Below are positions 48,739 through 58,013 of a stretch of DNA of 64,000 nucleotides, in pieces. The notes beneath the pieces are model-generated. The model saw only the letters and a list, made by a program, of their open reading frames with translations. It searched no databases and was not told where the DNA came from. Each line of letters opens with the position of its first letter. Position 1 is the stretch's first letter. The stretch spans positions 124,001-188,000 of the forward strand of contig NZ_RRYI01000002.1 in assembly GCF_003931565.1 (NCBI RefSeq). Reading direction: 5' to 3'. The translations under genes and the position numbers were made by a program. The stretch is from Caulobacter sp. 602-1 (lineage in GTDB: Bacteria; Pseudomonadota; Alphaproteobacteria; Caulobacterales; Caulobacteraceae).

Positions 48739-51003
48739 ATGGCGGCATCCGGCATCGCCGTTCGAGGACCACGCAGCCTGCTGCGGCAGATACGCGAGGC
48801 CATGGCCGGCGGCGGTCCCGCCCAGGCCAAGCTCGACATGGTGGTGCGCACCATCGCCATCTCGATGGTCGCCGAGGTGTGCTCTATCTATCTGCGCCGC
48901 GCCTCGGGCGATCTCGAACTGTTCGCCACCGAGGGCCTGTCGCGCGAAGCCGTGCACGTCACCCGGATGAAGCCGGGCGAAGGCCTGGTCGGCGAGACCA
49001 TGCGCCTGGGCCGGCCGCTGAACCTGTCCGACGCCGCCAGCCATCCGCAGTTCTCGTACCGTCCGGAAACGGGCGAAGATCCGTACCACGCCTTCCTGGC
49101 CGTGCCGCTGCTGCGCGGCGGCCGGGCGATCGGGGTGCTGGTCGTCCAGAACCGCACCGAGCGCACCTATGACGAGGAGGAGGTCGAGGACCTCCAGATC
49201 ATCGCCATGGTGCTGGCCGAGATGGTCAGTTCCAGCGAGCTGCTGGGCGCCGACGAGCTCAAGGACGTCGAGCTGGCGCCACACAAGCCCGAGCGGCTGA
49301 AGGGCTCGCGCTTCGCCGAAGGTCTCGCTTATGGCGTCGCGGTGCTGCACGAGCAGCCGGTCGCGCCCGAGACCCTGCTGTCCGACGACGCCCTGGCCGA
49401 GGAAGCCCGGCTGTCCTACGCCATCGAGGCGCTGCAGACCCAGATCGACGAGATGCTGGAGGGCCAGCACGGCCTGGTCGGCGCCAGCTACGAGGTGCTG
49501 GAGACCTATCGCCTGTTCGCCCACGACCGGGGCTGGAACCGGTCGCTGCAGGAGGCGGTGCGCTCGGGCCTGACCGCCGAGGCGGCCGTCGAGCGCGTGC
49601 GGTCCGAGCACCGCGCCCGCCTGGGCCAGGCCCGCGATCCCTATCTGCGCGAGCGGCTGCACGACCTGGAAGACCTCAACGACCGGCTGCTGCGCCACCT
49701 GTCGGGCGACGTCCACGCCGTGCGTCAGCTGCCCGACGACGCCATCCTCATCGCCCGTAACCTGGGTCCGGCCGACCTGCTGGAATACGACCGCACCAAG
49801 CTGAAGGGCATCCTGCTGGAGGAAGGCTCGGCGGCCAGCCACGCCGGCATCGTGGCCCGGGCGCTGGACATCCCGTGCGTGGGGCGGCTGGCCGGCCTGC
49901 GCGACCGGCTCAGCGAAGGCGACCCCGTCGTGGTCGACGCCGAGACGGCCGAGGCCTGGCTTCGCCCGCGTCCGGACGTCGTCAAGGCGCTGAAGGTGCG
50001 GATGGAGGTTCGCGCCCAGCGCAAGGCCGAGTTCGCCCGCCTGCGCGACACCCCGCCGATCACCAAGGACGGGGCCAAGATCACCCTGCTGATGAACGCC
50101 GGCCTGGCCGTCGATCTCGACATCCTGGCCGAGACCGGGGCGGAGGGCATCGGCCTGTTCCGCACCGAGTTCCAGTTCATGGTCGCCGAGGAGCTGCCGC
50201 GCCTGGAGGCCCAGACCGCGCTCTATGAAAAGGTGCTGGAGGCCGCCAACGGCATGCCGGTGACCTTCCGCACGCTGGATCTGGGCGGCGACAAGCTGCT
50301 GCCGTACATGGAGCTGGAGCGAGAGGACAATCCGGCCCTGGGCTGGCGCGCCGTGCGCATGGGCCTGGACCGTCCGGCCCTGCTGCGGATGCAGATCCGC
50401 GCCCTGATCAAGGCGGCCGCCGGCCGGCCGCTGAAGGTCATGTTCCCGCTGGTGGCCAATGTCGACGAGTTCCGCGCCGCGCGCTCGTTCGTCGACCAGG
50501 AAGTGGCCTGGGCGCTGAAGCGCGGCCGGCCCGCGCCGTCGCGCCTGGACGTCGGGGCGATGATCGAGGCCCCGTCGCTGCTGTGGCATCTGGACGCACT
50601 GTTGCCGATGACCGACTTCGTTTCGGTCGGCACCAACGACCTGATGCAGTACCTGTTCGCCGCCGACCGGGGCAATCCGAAGGTCTCGGACCGCTACGAC
50701 CCCCTGTCGCCGGCCGCCCTGCGCGCCCTGAAGACCATCCAGCAGGCCTGCGCCGACACCGGCACGCCGGTGTCGGTGTGCGGCGAGATGGCGGGCCGTC
50801 CGCTGGAGGCCTTCACCCTGGTGGCCCTGGGCTTTGACGCCCTTTCCATGCCGCCGGCCGGCATCGGGCCGGTCAAGCAGATGGTCCTGTCGTGCGATCG
50901 CGAGGCCGCCCGGCGCAATGTCGAGGCCCTGCTCAAGGGCTCCGGCGGATCGCTGCGCGGCGAGATCGAAACCCTGGCGAGAAAGCTGTACGTGGCGGTG
51001 TGA
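48739..51003 (+). CDS. ptsP: phosphoenolpyruvate-protein phosphotransferase, nitrogen-type enzyme I
   Basis: A 754-residue enzyme I-Ntr, which passes phosphate from PEP to NPr and so to the regulatory nitrogen PTS. An N-terminal GAF domain (about 30-170), an EI N-terminal domain, the phospho-His domain with H368 in GSAASHAGIVARAL, and the PEP-binding barrel with GLFRTEFQFM and VSVCGEMAG are all seen. The ATG 48739 follows AAGG by four bases. In many alphaproteobacteria lysC, ptsP and prfA lie together; here they are spread by intervening genes. Confidence 0.95.
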   Translation: MAASGIAVRGPRSLLRQIREAMAGGGPAQAKLDMVVRTIAISMVAEVCSIYLRRASGDLELFATEGLSREAVHVTRMKPGEGLVGETMRLGRPLNLSDAASHPQFSYRPETGEDPYHAFLAVPLLRGGRAIGVLVVQNRTERTYDEEEVEDLQIIAMVLAEMVSSSELLGADELKDVELAPHKPERLKGSRFAEGLAYGVAVLHEQPVAPETLLSDDALAEEARLSYAIEALQTQIDEMLEGQHGLVGASYEVLETYRLFAHDRGWNRSLQEAVRSGLTAEAAVERVRSEHRARLGQARDPYLRERLHDLEDLNDRLLRHLSGDVHAVRQLPDDAILIARNLGPADLLEYDRTKLKGILLEEGSAASHAGIVARALDIPCVGRLAGLRDRLSEGDPVVVDAETAEAWLRPRPDVVKALKVRMEVRAQRKAEFARLRDTPPITKDGAKITLLMNAGLAVDLDILAETGAEGIGLFRTEFQFMVAEELPRLEAQTALYEKVLEAANGMPVTFRTLDLGGDKLLPYMELEREDNPALGWRAVRMGLDRPALLRMQIRALIKAAAGRPLKVMFPLVANVDEFRAARSFVDQEVAWALKRGRPAPSRLDVGAMIEAPSLLWHLDALLPMTDFVSVGTNDLMQYLFAADRGNPKVSDRYDPLSPAALRALKTIQQACADTGTPVSVCGEMAGRPLEAFTLVALGFDALSMPPAGIGPVKQMVLSCDREAARRNVEALLKGSGGSLRGEIETLARKLYVAV

Positions 51004-51161
51004 CGAAAGCTTGTCCGTTAACCAAGCGTCACAGTTTAGTACATTGAATCCCGCTACTTAGTTTGATATCCACAAACAGTTGTTAAGACTTCCGTGAGAT
51101 ACGGAGTTGGGGGGCTCCGCGCTTTCGCGCGCGGCGCGATATTGGGGGCGTTTAGTCGGTC

Positions 51162-52214
51162 ATGCCGCTGGATACGGGTAACGTGAGGCGTTTGCATCTC
51201 GTCACGGACGCTGATGTGGACGATACGCCGATCGCCGTCGCGCAACCTTCGCTGGACGAGGGGGCCGACATCGGCCTGGCCCTGAAGGCGGCCCGCGAGT
51301 TCCGCGGCTTGACCACCCAGGACGTCGCCGACGGCACCCGCATTCGCCAGAGCTATATCGAGGCGATCGAGGACATGCGTCTCGATGATCTGCCGTCGCG
51401 CCCATTCACCATTGGCTATGTTCGCGCCTATGCCGGCCTGCTGGGCCTGGACGCCGAGGCGGCCGTGGCCCGCTTCAAGCAGGACAGCCCCGACGAGGGC
51501 GCCGAACTGCGCGCTCCGGTCGGCGTGCGGCGCGAGCGCGACCCGCGCCTGGCTCTGATCTTCGCCGGCGGCCTGCTGGTGGTGGGCGCCATCCTCCTTT
51601 GGAACGTCGCTCAGCGCGCCATCACCAAGGAAGAGCCGCCGCCGCAGGTGGCCCCGGCCGCCGTCTCGACCCAGGTCCAGTCGCACGCCAGCAACAGCCA
51701 AGTCGCCCTGGGCTCGCCGCTGCCGGCTCCGGTCGAGTCGACCACGCCCGATCCCTACAAGACCCCTGGCCTCGACGACGCCGCCGCCAACGGCGGTTCG
51801 GTCGACGCGGCCAACGCCGCCTCCAAGGCGCGCGCCGCGGCCGACGCCAAGGCCGGCGTGGTCGATCCGGCCAGTCAGTTCGTGGTGGGCTCGCCATTCA
51901 AGCTCAAGGGGCAGGTTCTGGGCGCGACCCCCGCCGAGGCCTCGGGCGTGCTGATCCAGGCCCGCAAGGCCGGCTCCCTGACCGTGCGCCGCGCCGACGG
52001 CACGATCCAGATGACCCGCTGGCTGTCGGCCGGCGACGCCTATCGCGCGCCGCGCGCGCCGGGCCTGATCCTCGACGTGGTCGAACCGTCCCTGTTCGAT
52101 GTCTATTACAACGGCCGCCTGACCAGCCGCCTGACCTCGAACCAGACGCCGGTGGCCAAGCTGATCCCGGCGGCGCCCGCGGCGGCTCCGGCGGCGGCGA
52201 CGCCCCAGCCGTAG
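51162..52214 (+). CDS. rodZ: RodZ-like helix-turn-helix membrane protein (DUF4115)
   Basis: A 350-residue protein with an N-terminal helix-turn-helix (about 36-110; ALKAAREFRGLTTQDVADGT, YVRAYAGLLGLD), a juxtamembrane RRERDPR, one membrane helix (about 129-149), a Pro/Ala/Ser-rich periplasmic linker and a C-terminal DUF4115 domain. This is the RodZ design, a cell-shape protein that ties MreB to the membrane. It is followed 63 bases later by ispG, a common neighbour of rodZ. Confidence 0.88.
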   Translation: MPLDTGNVRRLHLVTDADVDDTPIAVAQPSLDEGADIGLALKAAREFRGLTTQDVADGTRIRQSYIEAIEDMRLDDLPSRPFTIGYVRAYAGLLGLDAEAAVARFKQDSPDEGAELRAPVGVRRERDPRLALIFAGGLLVVGAILLWNVAQRAITKEEPPPQVAPAAVSTQVQSHASNSQVALGSPLPAPVESTTPDPYKTPGLDDAAANGGSVDAANAASKARAAADAKAGVVDPASQFVVGSPFKLKGQVLGATPAEASGVLIQARKAGSLTVRRADGTIQMTRWLSAGDAYRAPRAPGLILDVVEPSLFDVYYNGRLTSRLTSNQTPVAKLIPAAPAAAPAAATPQP

Positions 52215-52277
52215 GCCCGCGGGAGAACGAGAGCTTTGGGCCTTCTATCCGCCCTCAAGACTCTCTAAATTAGGCGC

Positions 52278-53417
52278 ATGGCCGCAGACCACACGCACGT
52301 CCGTCCCTGGCGCATGATCACGCGTCGGCAATCGCGCAAGATTCGCGTCGGCGATGTCGAGGTGGGCGGCGACGCGCCGATCACCGTCCAGTCGATGACC
52401 AACACCCTGACCAGCGACGCCAAGGCGACGCTGGAGCAGATCCGCCAGCTGGAGGAGGCCGGCGCCGACATCGTCCGCGTCAGCTGCCCCGACGTCGACA
52501 GCACGGCCGCCTTCAAGACCATCGCGCGTGAAGCGAAGGTCCCGCTCGTGGCCGACATCCACTTTCACTACAAGCGCGGCATCGAGGCGGCCGAAGCCGG
52601 CGCGGCCTGCCTGCGGATCAATCCGGGCAACATCGGTTCGCCCGATCGCGTCCGCGACGTCATCCAGGCCGCCCGCGACCATGGCTGCTCGATGCGCATC
52701 GGGGTCAACGCCGGCTCGCTGGAGCGCGAGCTGCTCGAAAAGTACGGCGAGCCGTGCCCCGAGGCGATGGTCGAGAGCGCCCTCAACCACGCCCGCATCC
52801 TGCAGGATCACGACTTCCACGAGTTCAAGATCTCGGTGAAGGCGTCCGACCCGTTCATGACCGTGGCCGCCTATTACCAGCTGGCCGAGGCCATCGACTG
52901 CCCGCTGCACCTGGGCGTCACCGAGGCGGGAGCCTTGCGGACCGGCACGGTGAAGTCCTCGATCGGCATCGGCTCGATGCTATGGGCCGGCATCGGCGAC
53001 ACCATCCGGGTCTCGCTGGCGGCCGATCCCGTCGAGGAGATCAAGGTCGGCTTCGACATCCTCAAGTCGCTGGGCCTGCGCCACCGCGGCGTCAATATCA
53101 TCGCCTGCCCGTCGTGCGCCCGTCAGGGCTATGACGTCATCAAGACCGTTGAAGCGCTCGAAAGCCGGCTGGCCCACATCTCGACGCCAATGTCGCTCTC
53201 GATCATCGGCTGCGTCGTCAACGGCCCGGGCGAGGCGCTGATGACCGACATCGGCTTCACCGGGGGCGGGGCCGGGGCGGGCATGGTCTACATGGCCGGC
53301 AAGCCCGACCACAAGCAATCCAATGAGGGGATGATCGATCACATCGTCGAACTCGTTGAGAAGAAGGCGGCCGAGATCCGGGCCGCGACCGCCGCGGAGA
53401 CCCTCGCGGCCGAGTAG
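52278..53417 (+). CDS. ispG: 4-hydroxy-3-methylbut-2-en-1-yl diphosphate synthase
   Basis: A 379-residue [4Fe-4S] enzyme of the MEP isoprenoid pathway. Seen: [17 protein letters not shown], the TIM-barrel core ([17 protein letters not shown]), [15 protein letters not shown] with the two-Cys motif, and CVVNGPGEA with the third cluster Cys. Length and order are those of bacterial IspG. It is co-directional with rodZ and with the small secreted gene 12 bases downstream. Confidence 0.97.
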   Translation: MAADHTHVRPWRMITRRQSRKIRVGDVEVGGDAPITVQSMTNTLTSDAKATLEQIRQLEEAGADIVRVSCPDVDSTAAFKTIAREAKVPLVADIHFHYKRGIEAAEAGAACLRINPGNIGSPDRVRDVIQAARDHGCSMRIGVNAGSLERELLEKYGEPCPEAMVESALNHARILQDHDFHEFKISVKASDPFMTVAAYYQLAEAIDCPLHLGVTEAGALRTGTVKSSIGIGSMLWAGIGDTIRVSLAADPVEEIKVGFDILKSLGLRHRGVNIIACPSCARQGYDVIKTVEALESRLAHISTPMSLSIIGCVVNGPGEALMTDIGFTGGGAGAGMVYMAGKPDHKQSNEGMIDHIVELVEKKAAEIRAATAAETLAAE

Positions 53418-53429
53418 GGAGTGAGCGCC

Positions 53430-53837
53430 ATGCGTGCGATCGTTCTGGGCCTGTCGGCGGCTCTCGTTCTGGCGGCTTCGGGGGCCTCTGCCGCCGACCA
53501 CCCCAACCCGGAAGGCGAAGCCAAGCTGGCCAAGCTTCTGGAGGGACGCGTGGCCGGCAAGCCGGTCCACTGCATCAACCTGCGCGCCACCGACAGCAGC
53601 GAGATCATCGAAGGCACGGCGATCGTCTACAAGGGCCCCGGCGGCCGTCTCTATGTGAACCGCCCGCGCGGCGGCGCCGACAGCCTTCGCCGGGATGACA
53701 TCCTGGTCACCAAAACGGTCACCTCGCAGCTCTGCAACATCGACGTGGTGACCCTGGTCGACCCGCTGGCGCGTTTTCCCCGAGGCTTCGTGAACCTCGG
53801 CGACTTCGTGCCGTACGCCAAGCCGGGCAAACCGTAA
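53430..53837 (+). CDS. small secreted two-cysteine protein, paralogue A
   Basis: A 135-residue protein from the ATG 53430 (AGGGAG eight bases upstream; a GTG nine bases before is the alternative). The signal peptide ends near ASA. The mature part has the shared pattern of three genes here: GRVAGKPVHC, EIIEGTAIVYKGPGGRLYVNRP and a second Cys in QLCNID, then FVNLGDFVPY. Two Cys suggest a disulfide. I do not know the family. It lies 12 bases after ispG. Confidence 0.82.
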   Translation: MRAIVLGLSAALVLAASGASAADHPNPEGEAKLAKLLEGRVAGKPVHCINLRATDSSEIIEGTAIVYKGPGGRLYVNRPRGGADSLRRDDILVTKTVTSQLCNIDVVTLVDPLARFPRGFVNLGDFVPYAKPGKP

Positions 53838-53959
53838 TATAATCTCTACTTCAGGCGGTGGATGATCGCGGAGGTTGACTGTCCCGCGAGGTGGGCGGAC
53901 AGTGTTCGCTCAGGCCGAGCGGCGGACGCCTCCGGCGGGCGGCAAGGAGCAAGACGACG

Positions 53960-54373
53960 ATGCGCAAACTGCTTCAAGGTGTTGTGGCGGCGGCGGTTGT
54001 GGCGGCGGCGTTCGGGGCCTCGGCTGGCGAGTTGAACGCCAGGGGCGAACGCAGCCTGGATCGGACGATCAACGGCCGCGTCGCGAGCCAGCCGGTTAGC
54101 TGCATCGATCCGCGCCGCGCCGTCAGCATCGAGATCATGGACCGGACCGCCATCGTCTACCGAATGCCTGACAACAAGCTCTATGTGAACCGTCCCATCC
54201 TCGGCGTCCGCAATCTTGATCACGAAGCGATCGTGTCGTGGAACAACGTCAACACGGCCCTGTGCAGCCAGGACTTCGTCCATCTGTACGATCGCGGCGG
54301 CGAGGGCCCGTTTATGCTCAGCGGTTCGGTCCGCCTGGGCCAGTTCGTTCCCTACAGCCCGGCCCAGCGCTAG
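53960..54373 (+). CDS. small secreted two-cysteine protein, paralogue B
   Basis: A 137-residue paralogue with signal peptide MRKLLQGVVAAAVVAAAFGASA, then GRVASQPVSC, IEIMDRTAIVYRMPDNKLYVNRP and ALCSQD. It ends with GSVRLGQFVPY. AAGGAG precedes the ATG by about ten bases. The ~120-base gap upstream has a weak hairpin but no gene. Confidence 0.82.
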   Translation: MRKLLQGVVAAAVVAAAFGASAGELNARGERSLDRTINGRVASQPVSCIDPRRAVSIEIMDRTAIVYRMPDNKLYVNRPILGVRNLDHEAIVSWNNVNTALCSQDFVHLYDRGGEGPFMLSGSVRLGQFVPYSPAQR

Positions 54374-54459
54374 GCCATCGAACCTCGCGAAGCGCGCGTC
54401 GGACCATCCGGCGCGCATTTTCGCTGGTCATGGCGCGTCATGACGGCTAACGGCGTGGG

Positions 54460-54912
54460 ATGATCGGACCTCACCCCTCGGGCGGCTATATCCTGGACGA
54501 ACTGTCCGTCGGGATGACCGCCGAAAAGCATGTCCCCGTCACCGAAGCGCGGATCGGCCTGTTCGCCGAGGCCTCGGACGACTTCAATCCCGTGCACATG
54601 GACGAGGCGTTCGCCGCCAAGACCGCCTATCGCGGCCGGATCGCCCACGGCCTGCTGTCGGCTTCGTTCGGCTCGGCGGTCGTCGGCACCATCCTGCCCG
54701 GGGCGGGGGCGATCTATCTGTCCCAGACCCTGGCCTTCCACCGTCCGGTGCGGGTCGGCGACGTGGTCATCGCCCGCATCACCGTCGCGGCCATCGACGC
54801 CGAGAGCGCCCGCGTCACCCTGCGCTGCGCCGGCTATGTCGGCGAGGACCTGATCATGGACGGCGAGGCCGTGGTCCGCGTGCCGCGGCGACGCAAACCG
54901 GCCAAGGCCTGA
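54460..54912 (+). CDS. MaoC-family (R)-hydratase
   Basis: A 150-residue hotdog-fold hydratase with the catalytic motif ASDDFNPVHMDEAFAAKT and GRIAHGLLSAS, as in (R)-specific enoyl-CoA hydratases. It would act on acyl-CoA substrates. It sits between paralogues B and C of the two-cysteine family, with a plain ATG and a weak ribosome site. A relation to its neighbours is not evident. Confidence 0.9.
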   Translation: MIGPHPSGGYILDELSVGMTAEKHVPVTEARIGLFAEASDDFNPVHMDEAFAAKTAYRGRIAHGLLSASFGSAVVGTILPGAGAIYLSQTLAFHRPVRVGDVVIARITVAAIDAESARVTLRCAGYVGEDLIMDGEAVVRVPRRRKPAKA

Positions 54913-54935
54913 CACCCTCTTCAGGAGTGATCGAC

Positions 54936-55328
54936 ATGCGCCCGTGGATCCTGATGAGCGTCCTGCTCGTCGCCCTCGCCTCCACGGCCCAGGCCGCGCC
55001 CAAGCCCCGCCTGAAGGGCGAGGCCAGGCTGGCCAAGATCCTGGAAGGGCGCACCGCCGGTCCGCCGCTGGACTGCGTCGATCTCAGGTCCGTCGAGACG
55101 GTGGAGATCATCGACCGCACCGCCATCCTCTACCGGATGCCCGGCGGCCGGCTCTATGTGAACCGGCCCGAAGCCGGCGCCGCCGACCTGAAGTGGGATT
55201 CAACCCTGACCAGCCGCACCGTCGGCGCGCGGCTATGCCGCTACGACACCATGATCGCCAGCCGCTTCGGCGGGGCGAGCTTCCTGTTGCTGGGTCCGTT
55301 CGCGCCTTACGGCAAGGTCGCGCCGTAG
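54936..55328 (+). CDS. small secreted two-cysteine protein, paralogue C
   Basis: A 130-residue paralogue with signal peptide MRPWILMSVLLVALASTAQA. It carries GRTAGPPLDC, VEIIDRTAILYRMPGGRLYVNRP, and RLCRYD, then LLGPFAPYGK. AGGAG lies eight bases before the ATG. It is closer to A in its N-terminal half (GEARLAKILEGR versus GEAKLAKLLEGR). It begins 23 bases after the MaoC gene. Confidence 0.85.
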   Translation: MRPWILMSVLLVALASTAQAAPKPRLKGEARLAKILEGRTAGPPLDCVDLRSVETVEIIDRTAILYRMPGGRLYVNRPEAGAADLKWDSTLTSRTVGARLCRYDTMIASRFGGASFLLLGPFAPYGKVAP

Positions 55329-55331
55329 GCC

Positions 55332-56096
55332 TCAGCCCGCGATCAGCGCCGCCCGCTCTTCGCTGGTCAGCGGACGCCAGCGCCCTTCCGGCATCTCGCC
55401 CAGGGTCAGCGGACCGATCCGGACGCGGAACAGGTCGACGACCTTCAGCTCGACCAGCTCGCACATGCGGCGGATCTGGCGGTTGCGGCCTTCGCGCAGA
55501 ACGATGCGCAGGCGCTGGTCCGAGATGACCTCGACCTCGGCGGGGCGCAGCTCGCGGCCGTCCAGCTCCAGACCGAAGCGGAGCAGCTCCAGCTTCTCCT
55601 CGGTCAGCTCCCCCATCACCGCGACCCGGTATTCCTTTTCCAGGTCCGACTGCGGGCCGATCACCGCCTTGGCCACGACGCCGTCCTGGGACAGCAGCAG
55701 AAGGCCCCGCGAGTCCTTGTCCAGGCGACCGATCGGCGGCAGCAGGTCGCCCGACTGCGGGATCGGCGCGGGCACGCCGCCCCAGATGTTCTGGCGGGTC
55801 AGCAGGCGGGCGGCCGGGATCTGGCCGGGATCCGGCTGCGCCGAGACCACGCCGACCGGCTTGTGGATCATGTAGGTGAAGGTCGATTCCAGCTTGGCCG
55901 TGGCGCGATCGGCCAGGACCAGGGTCTGGCCCGGCAGGATCTTGCGACCGACGTCTTCCACGACCTCGCCGTCGATCGACACCAGGCCCTCGGAGATCAG
56001 CGCCTCGGCCTCGCGGCGCGAGCACACGCCGCTCTGGGCCAGCCACTTGTTGACCCGCTGGGGCTCGTCCTCGTCGTAGGTCCGGGTGAACGCCAT
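55332..56096 (-). CDS. rRNA pseudouridine synthase, RluB/RluF type
   Basis: A 254-residue enzyme with an N-terminal S4 RNA-binding domain (RVNKWLAQSGVCSRREAEALI) and the catalytic Asp in GRLDKDSRGLLLLS, plus LREGRNRQIRRMCE. The KDSRG form and the RQIRRMCE region look more like RluF (23S position 2604) than RluB. I start at MAFTRTYDE (56094-56096); the longer frame to 56150 runs through a palindromic repeat and is unlikely to be coding. Confidence 0.9.
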   Translation of the reverse strand: MAFTRTYDEDEPQRVNKWLAQSGVCSRREAEALISEGLVSIDGEVVEDVGRKILPGQTLVLADRATAKLESTFTYMIHKPVGVVSAQPDPGQIPAARLLTRQNIWGGVPAPIPQSGDLLPPIGRLDKDSRGLLLLSQDGVVAKAVIGPQSDLEKEYRVAVMGELTEEKLELLRFGLELDGRELRPAEVEVISDQRLRIVLREGRNRQIRRMCELVELKVVDLFRVRIGPLTLGEMPEGRWRPLTSEERAALIAG

Positions 56097-56098
56097 CA

Positions 56099-56146
56099 GA
56101 GCATGATCCCGAAAAGTGGGAACCGGCTTTCGGACAAGATCATGCG
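56099..56146. repeat. alphaproteobacterial interspersed palindrome
   Basis: Arms GCATGATC (56101-56108) and GATCATGC (56138-56145) enclose CCGAAAAG...CTTTCGG. This element, with GTGGGAACCGG in the middle, is known to me as a frequent repeat in alphaproteobacterial genomes. It lies between prfA and the pseudouridine synthase gene. Confidence 0.75.
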
Positions 56147-56154
56147 CCAACCCA

Positions 56155-57225
56155 TCAGCCGAAGCTCTCTTCCAGGCTGGCCAGGCGCTCGGCCTGGTCC
56201 TCGGCGATCAGCGGGTTGATCACGTCGTCCAGGGCGTCGCCTTCGATGATCCGCGAGAGGTTATAGAGGGTCAGGTTGATGCGGTGGTCGGTGACCCGGC
56301 CCTGCGGGAAGTTGTAGGTGCGGATGCGCTCCGAACGGTCGCCGCTGCCGACCTGGCTCTTGCGGGCCTCGGAGCGGGCGCTGTCCAGGGCCTCGCGCTG
56401 CATGTCGTAGAGGCGCGCCTTCAGGTTCTTCATGGCCCGGGCGCGGTTCTGGTGCTGCGACTTTTCCGAGCTGGTCACCACCACGCCGGTCGGCAAGTGG
56501 GTGATGCGCACGGCCGAGTCGGTCTTGTTGACGTGCTGGCCGCCCGCGCCCGAAGAGCGATAGGTGTCGATCCGCAGGTCGCTTTCCTTGATGTCGATCT
56601 CGACGTCCTCGGCTTCCGGCAGCACCGCGACGGTGGCGGCCGAGGTGTGGATGCGGCCCTGCGCCTCGGTGGCCGGCACGCGTTGCACGCGGTGGACGCC
56701 GCTCTCGAACTTCAGCCGTCCGAACACGCCGTCGCCGGTGATCGAGGCGACGATTTCCTTGTAGCCGCCCATTTCGCCTTCCGAGATGCTGTCGATCTCG
56801 ACCTTCCAGCCGTGCAGCTGGGCGTAGCGCTGGTACATGCGGAAGAGGTCGCCGGCGAACAGGGCCGCCTCGTCGCCGCCGGTGCCGGCCCGCACTTCCA
56901 GGATGGCCGAGGCGTTCTCGTCCTTGTCCTTGGGGGCCAGCATCAGGGCCAGCTCGCGCTCGAGGGCCGGCAGCTTCTCGTCCAGGCTCTCGATCTCGTC
57001 CTTGACCATGTCGGCCATTTCGGGATCGGCGGCCATGACGTCCAGCTCGGCGCGCTCGGCCGACAGCTTGGCCAGGCGCTCGACGGCCTCGGCGACCGGG
57101 CGCAGTTCGGCGTGCTCCTTGGAGAGCTTGACGATCTCGGTCCCATCCGTCGCGGCGCCCATGCGGGCCTCCACTTCGCGGAAGCGGTCGAGAACCTGGT
57201 CGAGGCGGGCCTGGGGCAGTCGCAA
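56155..57225 (-). CDS. prfA: peptide chain release factor 1
   Basis: The 356-residue RF1, which ends translation at UAA and UAG. Seen: the codon-recognition region with the PxT tripeptide in [14 protein letters not shown] and the catalytic GGQ in [15 protein letters not shown], plus the RF-family coiled N-terminus. The TTG at 57223-57225 is the only start that gives a normal length, and no Shine-Dalgarno is seen in front of it, so the start is tentative. The gene is followed by the interspersed palindrome and the pseudouridine synthase gene. Confidence 0.95.
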   Translation of the reverse strand: MRLPQARLDQVLDRFREVEARMGAATDGTEIVKLSKEHAELRPVAEAVERLAKLSAERAELDVMAADPEMADMVKDEIESLDEKLPALERELALMLAPKDKDENASAILEVRAGTGGDEAALFAGDLFRMYQRYAQLHGWKVEIDSISEGEMGGYKEIVASITGDGVFGRLKFESGVHRVQRVPATEAQGRIHTSAATVAVLPEAEDVEIDIKESDLRIDTYRSSGAGGQHVNKTDSAVRITHLPTGVVVTSSEKSQHQNRARAMKNLKARLYDMQREALDSARSEARKSQVGSGDRSERIRTYNFPQGRVTDHRINLTLYNLSRIIEGDALDDVINPLIAEDQAERLASLEESFG

Positions 57226-57438
57226 GGGAGATGTCGCAATGGCTAAGGGATAGGGTCGGTCTTCCTAGTGCTTTTCCCCGCCGAAGGGAATGTTTCCCGC
57301 GCTTGAGCCAGGCGGACGCCAAGGGCGCGCTGCTGACGCTCATTGTCATGCGTGGCGATTGAAAACTAACCCAGACGTGCTTAGGTCGCGATGCAGCGCG
57401 CGCGGAGAGGTCCGGCGGGCTTTGCGAGGGAAATTTCC

Positions 57439-57966
57439 ATGTCCGTCACCATCCAGACCGTCACCGTGACGTCGCTCACGCGCGGCCTCAAGACGCTGTC
57501 GTCTCTGCTCGAAAAGGCCAAGGCCCACGCCGAGGCCGCCGGAACCAGCCCCGACGCCTATGTCGAGGCGCGCCTGTTCGAGGACATGCTGCCGCTGTCC
57601 GGCCAGATCCAGCGCGCCTCCGACTCGGCCAAGGGCGCGGTGTCGCGGCTGACGGGCCTCGAGGCCCCCGCCATGGCCGACGAGGAGAAGACCTTCGCCG
57701 ACCTGCAGGCGCGCGTCGCCAAGACCCTGGCCTATGTCGAGAGCGTCCCGGCCTCGGCCTTCGACGGCGCAGAGACGCGCGAGGTCGTGGTCCCGGCGGG
57801 CACGTTCACGCTGCAGTTCACCGGCCTGGACTACCTGCTGGAGTTCGTGATCCCGAACTTCCAGTTCCACGTTGTCACCGCCTACGACATCCTGCGCCAC
57901 AAGGGCGTGCCGCTGGGCAAGCGCGACTTCCTCGGCATCGGTCCGGAGCGCCTGAAGGCGGCTTAG
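57439..57966 (+). CDS. DUF1993 domain protein
   Basis: A 175-residue soluble, helical protein starting at the ATG 57439. The pattern (LTRGLKTLSSLLEKAKAHAE, YVEARLFEDMLPLSGQIQ, LQFTGLDYLLEFVIPNFQFH, YDILRHKGVPLGKRDFLG) is that of DUF1993, a DinB-like four-helix fold of unknown role. Conserved His and Asp could form a metal site. It is divergent from prfA. A short dispersed repeat follows. Confidence 0.87.
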   Translation: MSVTIQTVTVTSLTRGLKTLSSLLEKAKAHAEAAGTSPDAYVEARLFEDMLPLSGQIQRASDSAKGAVSRLTGLEAPAMADEEKTFADLQARVAKTLAYVESVPASAFDGAETREVVVPAGTFTLQFTGLDYLLEFVIPNFQFHVVTAYDILRHKGVPLGKRDFLGIGPERLKAA

Positions 57967-57973
57967 GACGGGC

Positions 57974-58013
57974 CCAAGATGCTCCCTCGCGTTGCGGGGG
58001 AGCATCCGCCGCA
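57974..58013. repeat. short dispersed GC-rich repeat
   Basis: ATGCTCCCTCGCGTTGCGGGGGAGCAT is an inverted repeat with a 10-bp outer stem. It is related to the larger intergenic elements and lies between convergent genes, where it could slow transcription. Confidence 0.5.

Noticed and set aside
53879..53904. ACTGTCC/GGACAGT inverted repeat before secreted paralogue B
   Set aside because: Only 7 bp with a 12-base loop and no comparable site elsewhere; it may be chance in GC-rich DNA.
56097..56150. N-terminal extension of the pseudouridine synthase
   Set aside because: The extra codons are encoded by an interspersed palindrome, and the conserved S4 domain starts after MAFTRTYDE.
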